Shown here: positions 33,456 to 42,366 of the stretch, one piece after another
Layout: every line of letters begins with the position of its first letter
How positions within the stretch are numbered: the first letter of the stretch is position 1
Notes under the pieces: generated by a model
Databases searched by the model: none
What the model was told of the DNA's origin: nothing
The model's input: the letters and a program-made list of their open reading frames with translations, nothing else
NCBI GenBank assembly: GCA_041663305.1
Contig: JBAYMT010000005.1
Location: 1 to 54,111 of the forward strand
DNA: 54,111 nucleotides
DNA from: Minisyncoccus sp041663305
Lineage (GTDB): Bacteria; Patescibacteriota; Minisyncoccia; Minisyncoccales; Minisyncoccaceae
Reading direction: 5' to 3'
Program-made: the position numbers and the translations under genes

Positions 33456-34124
33456 ATGAAGAAGTCGTTTTTGGTGATACTGTTTGTTTTCGCCATAATG
33501 ATCCCCTGCTTTGCTGAACAAGCCAGCATGTACCCTTACCCGGTACAAGGTGCAACCGGAATTTCCGAAGATTTGGACTCATACCTAATGAAGTCCACAA
33601 CTGACGCTGAGCTGTTCCGGCTAAGTCCTGATGGACAAAGCTGGGGTGTGGATTTTGATGGTCAGCGGGGTCTATTTGAGGTGATAGGGATTTGCGGCTA
33701 TCCTAATGGATCCATTGATGAGTTGAATGCGATAGCTCGAGAAAAAACATATGCACCTCGATACGCTTCGGACAGCACCGAGCCGTATGTTAAAGGACTA
33801 CCAGTCCACTCTGGGCACTTTGCAAAAGATGGCAACGAAACTTTTATTCCATTCCATTACCTAATCTACCCGGATGGAATTGAGGTTGAAGTATTTGAAA
33901 ATCCTTTGATAAAGGGTCCAGACGGCTGGCTCGTAAATCAAGTGCCCTGGGCAATGGGTAATTGGACGGTAAATTGCCACGCAATAACCATTGCACTACT
34001 GGGAGATAATGTTCCGACAGTAGACCAGCAAAAAACATTACAAACCAGAATTGCTCTTTTGAAGACGTATAACCCGAGGGTGGAAGTAAAATCAAGACTT
34101 CCGGGAGGAGGCTATACTCCTTAG
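33456..34124 (+). CDS. Secreted N-acetylmuramoyl-L-alanine amidase/PGRP-like protein
   Basis: A 222-residue protein with a signal peptide ending CFAEQA. The middle and end follow the peptidoglycan-recognition/amidase_2 layout: LPVHSGHF, then FHYLIYPDG, WLVNQVPWAMG, and NCHAITIALLGDN followed by TVDQQKTLQTRIALLK. The expected zinc ligands are only partly clear (His in PVHSGH and CHA), so activity is uncertain. The gene has a Shine-Dalgarno (GGAG, 9 bases before the ATG) and a base composition near 48% GC, unlike its neighbours, which suggests recent transfer, perhaps from a host or prey bacterium. Confidence 0.6.
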   Translation: MKKSFLVILFVFAIMIPCFAEQASMYPYPVQGATGISEDLDSYLMKSTTDAELFRLSPDGQSWGVDFDGQRGLFEVIGICGYPNGSIDELNAIAREKTYAPRYASDSTEPYVKGLPVHSGHFAKDGNETFIPFHYLIYPDGIEVEVFENPLIKGPDGWLVNQVPWAMGNWTVNCHAITIALLGDNVPTVDQQKTLQTRIALLKTYNPRVEVKSRLPGGGYTP

Positions 34125-34168
34125 ATTATTTTTCTAGGGATTTTTTATTTGAAATTGATTGATTTTTG

Positions 34169-34191
34169 GGCAATAATCATCTATTATTGCC
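34169..34191 (+). promoter_or_regulatory. Hairpin in the aspS leader
   Basis: GGCAATAAT (34169-34177) pairs perfectly with ATTATTGCC (34183-34191) around CATCT, 26 bases before the aspS ATG. It lacks a U-tract, so it may be an operator or mRNA structure, not a terminator. Confidence 0.4.
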
Positions 34192-34216
34192 TTGATACAA
34201 AAATAACTACAAAATT

Positions 34217-35992
34217 ATGTTAAGAACTCATACTTGCGGAGAATTAAACAACTCCCACACTGGTCAAAGGGTGTCTTTGGCCGGCTGGGTGCACCATAGG
34301 AGAGATCATGGTGGAATAATATTTATAGACCTACGAGATAGATATGGATTAACTCAGGTGAAGTTTGATCCGTCAAAAACGGGCATTTGGGAAAATGCTG
34401 ATAAGTTAAGAAGTGAATGGGTCATAAAAGTGACCGGTAGTGTGGTTGCTAGACCCGAAAATACCACTAACAAAAAACTAGAAACGGGAGAAATTGAAAT
34501 TGAGGCGGACGAACTGGAGGTTTTAAATAAATCAAAAACTCTTCCTTTTGAATTGAAAGAAAATATTGAAGAGGTAAATGAGGCAATAAGATTGAAATAT
34601 AGGTTTATAGATTTAAGAAGGCCGGAGTTGCAAAGCTTGCTTCGATTAAAGGATAAATATATTCAACATATAAGGGATTATTTCCATGAAAAAGATTTTA
34701 CGGAAATCCAAACTCCCATTCTTGCAAATTCATCGCCTGAGGGGGCGAGGGATTTTTTGGTACCATCTAGACTACATGAGGGAAAGTTTTATGCCCTACC
34801 CCAAGCTCCTCAACAATTCAAGCAATTACTGATGGTGGGAGGATTGGATAAGTATTTTCAAATTGCTCCGTGCTTCAGAGATGAAGACCCAAGAATGGAC
34901 AGGCACTATGGAGAATTTTATCAGCTCGATATGGAAATGAGTTTTGTGAGTCAAGAGGATGTTTTTGAAATAATGGAACCATTGATGATAGGTTTGACTG
35001 AAAAATTTTCTAGTAAAAAAATTGTAAATCTTGAAAAAGACGGACGCTTTAGAAAACTTCCTTGGAGAGAAGCTTTGACAAGATATGGAAGCGATAAGCC
35101 AGACTTGAGATTTGAAATGGAAATAAAGCCAGTTACAGAATTGGTGAAGGATTGTGGGTTTGCTGTATTTACCCAAGCGGTTCAAAATGGTGGAGTTGTC
35201 CATGCGCTAAAGGTTGAGGGCGGAAGTGAGTTTACCAGAAAAGAAATTGACAATTTGACTGAGATTGCAAAATCAAAAGATGCGAAGGGGTTGGCCTATA
35301 TATCAATAAAACAAAATGAGATATCATCCCCTATTGTAAAATTCCTTGGTGATGAATTAACTCAAAAACTGATAAAGGAGTTGGAGGCAAAGTTTGGAGA
35401 CATAATATTTTTTGCAGCTGACGAATGGAAAATTGCATGCCTTTCTCTAGGAGCAGTAAGAAATGAATGCGCAAATATGCTTGGATTGAAAGATAATACA
35501 AAAGCTGCTTGGTGCTGGATAGTAGATTTTCCGATGTATTCATATTCAGAAATAGAACATGGAAGAATTGACTTTGAACATAATCCTTTCTCTATGCCGC
35601 AAGGAGGATTACAAGCATTAAATCAAAAAGACCCACTTGAAATATTGGCTTATCAATATGACCTTGTGCTCAACGGATTTGAAGCTTCGAGTGGAGCTAT
35701 AAGAAACCATGATCCAGAAATCATGTATAAGGCCTTTGAGATTGCTGGGTATTCAAAAGAGGAAGTAGATGCTCAGTTTGGGGCATTGATAAGAGCGTTT
35801 GAGTTTGGAGCGCCTCCACACGGAGGAAATGCTCCTGGAATTGATAGGATATTAATGGTTTTGTCTGATCTTGATTCTATTCGCGATATATACGCTTTTC
35901 CGAAAGATGGAAAAGGAAAGGACTTGATGATGGATAGCCCGTCGGAAGTGACAGAAAAACAATTAAAAGAATTGAACATAAAAATAAGATAA
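34217..35992 (+). CDS. aspS: Aspartyl-tRNA synthetase, bacterial type
   Basis: A 591-residue class II synthetase of normal bacterial length. An OB-fold anticodon-binding domain (GWVHHRRDHGGIIFIDLRDR) opens the protein. Motif 2 is FRDEDPRMDRHYGEFYQLDM and motif 3 GNAPGIDRILMVL; the bacterial GAD insertion lies between them. It charges tRNA-Asp with aspartate in the cytoplasm. Since no asparaginyl-tRNA synthetase is seen here, whether it is non-discriminating cannot be judged. mnmA follows 32 bases later on the same strand. Confidence 0.97.
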   Translation: MLRTHTCGELNNSHTGQRVSLAGWVHHRRDHGGIIFIDLRDRYGLTQVKFDPSKTGIWENADKLRSEWVIKVTGSVVARPENTTNKKLETGEIEIEADELEVLNKSKTLPFELKENIEEVNEAIRLKYRFIDLRRPELQSLLRLKDKYIQHIRDYFHEKDFTEIQTPILANSSPEGARDFLVPSRLHEGKFYALPQAPQQFKQLLMVGGLDKYFQIAPCFRDEDPRMDRHYGEFYQLDMEMSFVSQEDVFEIMEPLMIGLTEKFSSKKIVNLEKDGRFRKLPWREALTRYGSDKPDLRFEMEIKPVTELVKDCGFAVFTQAVQNGGVVHALKVEGGSEFTRKEIDNLTEIAKSKDAKGLAYISIKQNEISSPIVKFLGDELTQKLIKELEAKFGDIIFFAADEWKIACLSLGAVRNECANMLGLKDNTKAAWCWIVDFPMYSYSEIEHGRIDFEHNPFSMPQGGLQALNQKDPLEILAYQYDLVLNGFEASSGAIRNHDPEIMYKAFEIAGYSKEEVDAQFGALIRAFEFGAPPHGGNAPGIDRILMVLSDLDSIRDIYAFPKDGKGKDLMMDSPSEVTEKQLKELNIKIR

Positions 35993-35998
35993 ATTATG

Positions 35999-36017
35999 CG
36001 GGCAATTAAATTGTCCG
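35999..36017 (+). promoter_or_regulatory. Hairpin between aspS and mnmA
   Basis: CGGGCAATT pairs with AATTGTCCG around the centre, followed by TTCTTTT and the mnmA ATG. It could attenuate read-through into mnmA. Confidence 0.4.
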
Positions 36018-36024
36018 TTCTTTT

Positions 36025-37113
36025 ATGAAAATGGAAAAGAAAAAAATAGTTGCGGTTGGTATGAGTGGTGGAGTAGATTCTACTGCAGCCGCTTTGATGC
36101 TGAAGAAAAAAGGTTATGAAGTTATTGGACTTACAATGAAGATATGGGATGATAATCCGCTGGTCACTGGAAACAAAAGTGGATGCTATGGTCCCGGCGA
36201 AGCAAAAGACATAGAGGCTGCTAAAAAAGCTTGTAAGATTTTAGGAATCCCCCACTATGCTATTGATTTAAAGGATGAGTATAAAAAATATGTACTTAAT
36301 TATTTTAAAGACGAATACCAAAAAGGAAGAACTCCTAATCCATGCATTGCTTGCAACACAAAAATAAAATTTGGATTCCTAATAGAAAAAGCTTTAAAGA
36401 GCGGAATAAGGTTTGATTATTTTGCAACTGGTCATTATGCCAGATTGTCGCAGAATAAAGAAAAAGATTTATTTATATTGAAGGCTGGATTAGATAAAAG
36501 TAAAGATCAGTCTTATTTTTTGCATCGATTAAAGCAGTCACAATTAAGAAGAGTTTTATTCCCTCTTGGCGGAAAGAGAAAAAACGATATTAAGCAATTT
36601 GCTAGAGAAAATGGACTCGAAGAGTTTGCAAACAAACCCGAGAGTCAGAATTTTGTCGAGTGTGATAGCTATTCTATGCTGCTTCCAAAGGGACAATCTG
36701 GATATATTGTTGATCACAATGGAAAAGTATTGGGAGAGCATAAAGGAATAGTCAATTATACATTGGGACAGAGAAAAAACTTGAATATAGGAGGACTGCC
36801 TGAGCCATATTATGTGCTGAAAATTGACACAAGACGAAATGCAATAATCGCCGGACCAAAAAGCTTGGCATATTCTGAAGTAGTAAAAGTTAAAAATATA
36901 AACTGGATTATTCCTGTAGAGGAAATAAAGGCAAAAAAAATAAAGGCAAAAATTCGTTATGGAGCAGATTTAGCTGAAGCTGTTTTTATAGAAAAAAGTA
37001 AGACGAAAGCCAAGTTGAAATTTATAAGGCCGCAATTTGCAATAACACCAGGGCAGGCAATTGTGTTTTACAATAAGGATATAGTTTTAGGAGGTGGTAC
37101 AATTGAAAAATAA
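36025..37113 (+). CDS. mnmA: tRNA-specific 2-thiouridylase MnmA
   Basis: A 362-residue enzyme that adds sulfur to U34 of tRNA-Lys, Glu and Gln. The ATP-pyrophosphatase loop GMSGGVDST is at residues 13-21. PNPCIACN holds the first catalytic Cys, followed by FATGHYARL and KDQSYFLHRL. At the second catalytic position, where many bacteria have SQ-D-I-C-F, this protein reads ESQNFVECD: the Cys is shifted by two residues. Together with GCYGPGE near residue 50 this suggests a variant MnmA class. It shares the plus-strand unit with aspS. Confidence 0.95.
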   Translation: MKMEKKKIVAVGMSGGVDSTAAALMLKKKGYEVIGLTMKIWDDNPLVTGNKSGCYGPGEAKDIEAAKKACKILGIPHYAIDLKDEYKKYVLNYFKDEYQKGRTPNPCIACNTKIKFGFLIEKALKSGIRFDYFATGHYARLSQNKEKDLFILKAGLDKSKDQSYFLHRLKQSQLRRVLFPLGGKRKNDIKQFARENGLEEFANKPESQNFVECDSYSMLLPKGQSGYIVDHNGKVLGEHKGIVNYTLGQRKNLNIGGLPEPYYVLKIDTRRNAIIAGPKSLAYSEVVKVKNINWIIPVEEIKAKKIKAKIRYGADLAEAVFIEKSKTKAKLKFIRPQFAITPGQAIVFYNKDIVLGGGTIEK

Positions 37114-37134
37114 AACAGCCCTTAGGGCTGTTTT
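37112..37134. terminator. Bidirectional terminator between mnmA and the histidine kinase gene
   Basis: AAAACAGCCC (37112-37121) pairs with GGGCTGTTTT (37125-37134); it overlaps the ends of both convergent genes. Confidence 0.85.
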
Positions 37135-38734
37135 ACTTATCATCGGAAAAGGAGTAATCATGCTTTAATGCAATGCTTCCTTTTACAGGAAGCCTTATAC
37201 AGAAAAGACTTCCCTTTCCAATCCCTTCTGAAGTTGCTTTTAATTTTCCGTTATGCATTTCGATAAAATTCTTTGCAACAAATAATCCCAAGCCTGTTCC
37301 CTGCGTGTATACTTGCGCGCCAGCGCCACGAGAAAAGCTCTTAAATATTTTTTCGATATCATCCTTGTCCATTCCGATTCCCGTATCTTTTATCTGGATA
37401 ATTATTCCAGTTTTTTTGTTTTCAACAGTAACAGTAACTCCGCCCTCTTGTGTATACAAAATAGCATTGTTAATAATATTATGAATTGCTTCTTTAAGTT
37501 TTTCTTCGTCTCCTGAAATTAGTGGGAGTTTTTTCTCGGCTTTATATTTTATATATATCCCCTTTTCTTTGGCCAGCAATTCTATATCTTCAATACACTC
37601 CTTAACTATCTTATTAACCGACACCCCTTGGCTAATTTTGAGCTCAAGCTTGCCACGCTCTAATCTGCTTACATCTAGCAAGCTATTGACCAATTTTATC
37701 ATTCTGATTGAAGCATCGTTGATGTATATGAGAGGCTCTTTCATTTTGCTGTTTATCTTTCCATAATCCCCTTCCAAAATCATAGACGAATATCCCCTTA
37801 TAGCGCCTAAGGGAGTCCTTAATTGATGCGATGAAATGGAAATGAATTCTGATTTCATTTTACTGACTCTTTCTGCTTCTTCCTTCCTTTGGATTTCTTC
37901 ATGGTTCTTTTTTGTAAGCAAGATACAGGCTGAAATGAATAGCAAGAGCATTGTAGTTTTCCCAACAACGCTCATATTGATAAGCGTATCTTGCGGAAAA
38001 ATAACGAATGTAGATGCAAGTATCACTATGGCCATAGTAAGAGCATCCGTCGCGACAATTGAGACAAAAATATTTTTTTCGGTAATTGCGTAGGTCATAA
38101 ACAGCGCAAAGGCCGGAAGGGCTAGGTAAAAAATAGGATATGCTGTTATTTCGTATGCGCTTAGAATCGAAATGGTAAGGAACGAAAAGCAGAAAAATGC
38201 TAAAAAGACGGTAAATATTTGTCCGTGTCTTGTTGTTCCCCTTTTTTCTTTGATTAAGTCATTAAACAGATTGAATATTCCCCACACTACAAAAATCAAT
38301 GCATAAACAAAGAAAAAATGATGACCGATCTGAGCTTTTGTGTGACATCCCCATTCGTAAGTAAAATGCCCTGAAACAAAATAGTCTGATTGTGATATTG
38401 CGACAAAAACAGCGGCGGCTATGTATGATAAGTATAGGCCTGTTTTATGGTATTTTTTATTCAGGCTGCAAAATTCGATAGAAAAATGATAAATAAGGGC
38501 TGGCATTATGATGCCTGGAATATAAAGGAGTCTGTCCCAAAACAGTATTGCTTGACCGTTATCACAGCTATTCCAAAGAAAGAAGCTGCCAATAGAAAAG
38601 AATGATTGGCATATTGTTAAGAATAAAAAAATCAGACTTTGCCTATTTCTTACTTTGAAATAAGTATAGATTCCGATAGTCATGATTACAAAACTGCTCG
38701 GAATCAACAAATATATTACGAATGGTATGCTCAT
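37133..38734 (-). CDS. Membrane histidine kinase with multi-pass sensor
   Basis: A 533-residue kinase. About eight membrane segments (1-275) form a sensor region similar to the histidine-kinase 7TM input domain. The phospho-acceptor His is in ISSHQLRTPLG (about 305); the ATPase has an N-box (NIINNAILYT), G1 (KDTGIGMD) and G2 (GTGLGLFVAKN). The start overlaps the stop of the acyl-CoA synthetase gene by one base. No response regulator is in the window. Its operon suggests it senses lipid or membrane state. Confidence 0.92.
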   Translation of the reverse strand: MSIPFVIYLLIPSSFVIMTIGIYTYFKVRNRQSLIFLFLTICQSFFSIGSFFLWNSCDNGQAILFWDRLLYIPGIIMPALIYHFSIEFCSLNKKYHKTGLYLSYIAAAVFVAISQSDYFVSGHFTYEWGCHTKAQIGHHFFFVYALIFVVWGIFNLFNDLIKEKRGTTRHGQIFTVFLAFFCFSFLTISILSAYEITAYPIFYLALPAFALFMTYAITEKNIFVSIVATDALTMAIVILASTFVIFPQDTLINMSVVGKTTMLLLFISACILLTKKNHEEIQRKEEAERVSKMKSEFISISSHQLRTPLGAIRGYSSMILEGDYGKINSKMKEPLIYINDASIRMIKLVNSLLDVSRLERGKLELKISQGVSVNKIVKECIEDIELLAKEKGIYIKYKAEKKLPLISGDEEKLKEAIHNIINNAILYTQEGGVTVTVENKKTGIIIQIKDTGIGMDKDDIEKIFKSFSRGAGAQVYTQGTGLGLFVAKNFIEMHNGKLKATSEGIGKGSLFCIRLPVKGSIALKHDYSFSDDK

Positions 38735-40410
38735 TATTTTACCCTAAGCTTGTAATGAAGAGTTTTTCCTAAATTTGATTTTGGCAATTCGCTTAAAAAT
38801 TCTACTTCTCTGGGTGTTTTGTATTCGGTTAGTTTTTCTTTGCAAAAATTAATTAATTCTTCTTCTGTTGCGTTGGCCCCTGGCTCTGAAACAACAAATG
38901 CCTTCACTCTTTCTCCGTAATAATCGTCTTTTACCCCTATTACCGCAACTTCTTTTACCTTTACATTTTCTTCTAACACTTTTTCAACTTCTCTGGGCCA
39001 AACTTTTTCTCCTCGAACGTTTATCATATCATCTATTCTTCCTTCCAAAGAAAACACCCCTCTTTCATCCATTATACCAATATCTTTGGTGAAAAACCAT
39101 CCATCCCTAAAGGCTTGTTTAGTTTTTTCGGGCTTATTTAAATATTCTTTAAAAATCATGCATCCTTTTACTATCAATTCCCCTTTTTCTCCTGGAGGTA
39201 GATCTTCAAATGTATCTGGATTGATAATTTTAATATCTGTATTTGGAAAAGGAACCCCAACAGACCCGAAGTTTTTTTCGTATTTTTTTACTATTGGGTC
39301 TATCATATACGGTCCGGTTGTTTCTGATAATCCATAAGCTTCGGTGAGGTTGGCATTGGGGAAAATTTCTCCAACCCGCTGCCACGCATAGCTGGCAATT
39401 GGGGCGCTGCCGCTAGAGCAAAATTTAACCGACAAAAGTTTTTCGGTCTTTGGATGGTCTTTGAAGTATTTTATTATTGCCAAATATATTGCCGGAACTC
39501 CGAAAAATCCTTCAATTTTGTGTTTCTTAATCAAGCCGACTGTTTCTTCGGTATGGAACTTTGGAACAATGACCAGTTTTGCTTTTAAAAGACATGGCCA
39601 ATTAAGAACTGGTCCGCAACCGTAAATATGAAACATGGGAATAACAAGCATAAAAGATGTAGGAGGGTTTTCACTAAGCCACTCTTTGATTGCCCAAGTG
39701 TCTGAAACAAGATTGTAGTGAGTTAAGACAACTCCTTTCGGGTCCCCTGTTGTGCCTCCGGTATATACAATTACCGCTGGATCATCTAGGGGGTTTATTT
39801 CTACTTCTTTGTAATCAGGAGATATTTTTAAAAAGTCGTTGAATCTTATAGAGCCATCGCATTTAGCCGTTTCAACTTTTTTGAAGAGACGGGCAAAAAA
39901 TCCAGTTAGTGGAGAAAAATATTCTGAAATATTTGTAGTTATTATTCTTTCGATTTGCGGAGTTGTTTTTGCGGCTTGTGAAACCTTTTCAAAAAATGTA
40001 TCCAAGCAAAGAACAATTCTTGGGGCAGCATCTTTAAAAAAGTATTCCAGTTCTTCAGCAGTGTATAGCGGGTTTAATAATACCGGAACTGCACCGGCCT
40101 TCATGGTTCCATAAAAGGCAATTATGTTTTGGGGGCAATTGACTCCCAATATCATAACCTTATCCCCTTTTTGTATTCCTTGTTTTTGGAGAGCGCTTGC
40201 AAACCTATCGGTTAAATCTTTGTATTCAAGGTAAGTTATTTCTTTTCCATAAAAGCTTAAAGCGATGTTGTCTGGGCTTTCTTCGGCGCTTTTGTCTAAA
40301 AAATAAAACAGTGGAACTTCGGGATATTCGTAATTGTATGAAACAGTTTCAGTATACAAGTCATGCCATTTTCTTCTTCCTTCTACTTTGAACTTCTTCT
40401 CTCTTTCCAT
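38734..40410 (-). CDS. Long-chain acyl-CoA synthetase (AMP-forming)
   Basis: A 558-residue adenylate-forming enzyme. The P-loop YTGGTTGDPKGVVLTH, AEAYGLSETTG, and the hinge region GRIDDMINVRGEKVWPREVE are all present, as is a C-terminal lysine in SNLGKTLHYKLR. It activates a fatty acid with ATP to acyl-AMP and then a thioester. Candidate Phyla Radiation bacteria generally lack full fatty-acid synthesis, so scavenged fatty acids are the likely substrate. It is between an acyl reductase-like gene (5-base gap) and a histidine kinase gene (1-base overlap). Confidence 0.93.
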   Translation of the reverse strand: MEREKKFKVEGRRKWHDLYTETVSYNYEYPEVPLFYFLDKSAEESPDNIALSFYGKEITYLEYKDLTDRFASALQKQGIQKGDKVMILGVNCPQNIIAFYGTMKAGAVPVLLNPLYTAEELEYFFKDAAPRIVLCLDTFFEKVSQAAKTTPQIERIITTNISEYFSPLTGFFARLFKKVETAKCDGSIRFNDFLKISPDYKEVEINPLDDPAVIVYTGGTTGDPKGVVLTHYNLVSDTWAIKEWLSENPPTSFMLVIPMFHIYGCGPVLNWPCLLKAKLVIVPKFHTEETVGLIKKHKIEGFFGVPAIYLAIIKYFKDHPKTEKLLSVKFCSSGSAPIASYAWQRVGEIFPNANLTEAYGLSETTGPYMIDPIVKKYEKNFGSVGVPFPNTDIKIINPDTFEDLPPGEKGELIVKGCMIFKEYLNKPEKTKQAFRDGWFFTKDIGIMDERGVFSLEGRIDDMINVRGEKVWPREVEKVLEENVKVKEVAVIGVKDDYYGERVKAFVVSEPGANATEEELINFCKEKLTEYKTPREVEFLSELPKSNLGKTLHYKLRVK

Positions 40411-40415
40411 ATTTG

Positions 40416-41480
40416 TTATTGTTTTATTTTTTTAAATCTTTCAAGGTCGATGGGTTTGTCAAATGAAGCAAAAGGCGCTGGTCCAAAACCCCATTTTTTT
40501 GCCCATTCCATTGTTTCGTTCAGATGTTCCATCGTGACAGAGCCGATATAATCTTCGCGCTTGTTTTCAAGTGCTTGCATTAAGCCTTCTGTCATGCAGG
40601 CAAATCCTACTCCTTTTGGCGCGCCAAAATTAAAGCCGAGATCGATATTGTTCCACTTTACCCTTCCTCCATCAATTGAAATAACGTCTGGCCTTGTTGT
40701 TTCAATTTCGGGAGAAACGTCTGGTGGTTCGGCAACATCAACAACGATTGCATTTTTTTTGAGCAAGTTAGAATTAATGATTGCATCGGGGTGAGATGTT
40801 GCAGTGATGATTATGTCGGCATTTACTATTTCTTCGATATTGTCAGTTAATTTGTATTTGCTTCCGATTAATTGTGGTGATAATCTTTCAAATCTATCCA
40901 TTGACCTTTCTACCAAAATCAGATCGGCACCTTTTTGATTGAAGTATCTTGTTATTCCCTCTCCGATAACTCCGGCTGATCCGATTATTGCTAATTTTAT
41001 TCCTGATAAATTTAATGAAGATAATTCCATTGCCTTTTCGGCGGCCTGGATTGCAATAGCAACGGTATAGGTGTTTCCGTTGGTAATATTAAGTTTTAGT
41101 TCTGGCTGTTCCCTGAGCCAAGTTCCAGCCGAGGTTAATGGCGCAGTTAAGGCTCCTAGCATAACCAAATCACAACCCAGTTTGTCTTGTCCATAAAGGA
41201 TAGCATCCAGTATTTTTTGCCTAACCTTTTCTTTTGGAAGTTTTACCATTTGTTTTGCTGTGAGCCTAATGGTGATAAAATAGCCATCTGTTTTTCCTAA
41301 AACATCAAAATGAGACATCACTGTAAAATCTCTCAAAGCAAGTATCCATTTCATGAACCAAATGGGAAGATATTTTCCAATATTAAAGTTTACTATTTTA
41401 AAAACTTCTTTCAGGCTTTTGTCGGATATCAAATGACCTAAAATCAATATCCTTGTCTTTTCTTTATTTTCCATAATCAT
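40416..41480 (-). CDS. Acyl-ACP reductase-like NAD(P)-dependent oxidoreductase (COG5322 type)
   Basis: A 354-residue protein resembling cyanobacterial long-chain acyl-ACP reductase (AAR). An opening LILGHLIS, a middle ITNGNTYTVAIAIQAAEKA, a Rossmann loop IIGSAGVIGEGI (167-173) and FACMTEGLM with Cys at about 295 match AAR's order, where that Cys carries the acyl thioester. AAR reduces acyl-ACP or acyl-CoA to a fatty aldehyde. Being 5 bases from an acyl-CoA synthetase gene strongly supports an acyl substrate. Alternatively it may be an amino-acid dehydrogenase-like protein. ATG 41474 is also a possible start. Confidence 0.75.
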   Translation of the reverse strand: MIMENKEKTRILILGHLISDKSLKEVFKIVNFNIGKYLPIWFMKWILALRDFTVMSHFDVLGKTDGYFITIRLTAKQMVKLPKEKVRQKILDAILYGQDKLGCDLVMLGALTAPLTSAGTWLREQPELKLNITNGNTYTVAIAIQAAEKAMELSSLNLSGIKLAIIGSAGVIGEGITRYFNQKGADLILVERSMDRFERLSPQLIGSKYKLTDNIEEIVNADIIITATSHPDAIINSNLLKKNAIVVDVAEPPDVSPEIETTRPDVISIDGGRVKWNNIDLGFNFGAPKGVGFACMTEGLMQALENKREDYIGSVTMEHLNETMEWAKKWGFGPAPFASFDKPIDLERFKKIKQ

Positions 41481-41488
41481 TTTATTAC

Positions 41489-41514
41489 CTTAATAAAAAA
41501 CCCCTGTAAGGGTT
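41489..41514 (-). terminator. Terminator upstream of the acyl-reductase operon (possible attenuator)
   Basis: AACCC and GGGTT pair around CTGTAA (41498-41513); on the minus strand TTTTTTATT follows. It stands between a 16-codon ORF and the reductase start, where a terminator would stop operon transcription unless bypassed. Confidence 0.55.
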
Positions 41515-41528
41515 ACTAAAACTTACCT

Positions 41529-41579
41529 TTAAGAAACGGCTAGTATTTCAAGTTTTTCTTTAAAATTAGTGTATTTCAT
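41529..41579 (-). CDS. Possible 16-residue leader peptide
   Basis: ATG 41579 to TAA 41529 encodes MKYTNFKEKLEILAVS. It precedes a strong terminator and then the acyl-reductase operon, the layout of a transcription attenuator. There is no run of a single regulated codon, so the control logic is unclear. Confidence 0.25.
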   Translation of the reverse strand: MKYTNFKEKLEILAVS

Positions 41580-41681
41580 TTTTTATTGTCTTTTATTTTA
41601 GCATATTTTATGTGAAAAAAACATATGGCATCGAAAAAACCTATACTATATAATAAACTCATAATCAAATATATAAAACCT

Positions 41682-42326
41682 ATGAAAATAAAAGATCCTG
41701 TTAGCGGATACTCGCATATTGGCGGAGCAGTGCTGGCTTTAGTGGGAACAGTAATGCTTATTATTGCTTGCATTAAGAATAATCAATTAGAAAAGTTATT
41801 ACCTTGCATGGTTTTTGGAGCAAGCATGATAATGCTTTATACTTCCAGTGGATTTTACCACTTATTTGGAAAGAGCGCCGAAGAGGTTGATCTATTTCGA
41901 AAGATAGACCATGCCATGATATACGTTTTGATTGCCGGCACTTATACCCCTTTGTGTGTCATAGGACTTAATGACACTCTTGGAATTGTGTCTACTATTT
42001 TAATCTGGATAGTTGCCGCCTTTGGCATTTCGACTGTGTTTTTTAAGAAATTTTGGACAAAGATGCCAAGATGGGGCTCAACCGGTTTGTATTTATTAAT
42101 GGCATGGATAAGTTTGGGATTGCTTTATCCCCTATCGAAAGCAGTTCCTGCAGGAACAATTTGGTGGCTCTTTATAGGAGGAATATTTTACACTATTGGG
42201 GCTGTTATCTATGCGCAAAAAAAACCAAACCCTTTTCGAGGGTTTGGTTTTCATGAAATCTTTCACATTTTTGTTTTGCTTGGAACTATCTGCCATTTTT
42301 GGTGTATTTATGGATACCTTTTATAA
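41682..42326 (+). CDS. PAQR / hemolysin III family membrane protein
   Basis: A seven-segment membrane protein of about 214 residues. It opens with DPVSGYSHIGGAVLALVGT, carries SSGFYHLF and FRKIDHAMIYVLIAGTYTP, and ends with the metal-binding His cluster in FHEIFHIFVLLGTICHFW. This is the hemolysin III/YqfA/adiponectin-receptor family, probable zinc-dependent lipid amide hydrolases. The open frame begins at 41625; I place the start at ATG 41682 (MKIKDPVSG) because the upstream part is rich in a TATAAT-like sequence. It diverges from the acyl-lipid operon. Confidence 0.9.
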   Translation: MKIKDPVSGYSHIGGAVLALVGTVMLIIACIKNNQLEKLLPCMVFGASMIMLYTSSGFYHLFGKSAEEVDLFRKIDHAMIYVLIAGTYTPLCVIGLNDTLGIVSTILIWIVAAFGISTVFFKKFWTKMPRWGSTGLYLLMAWISLGLLYPLSKAVPAGTIWWLFIGGIFYTIGAVIYAQKKPNPFRGFGFHEIFHIFVLLGTICHFWCIYGYLL

Positions 42327-42366
42327 GGAAAAGAAGCAAGCCAAATTAAATATTATTTGGCTATGA

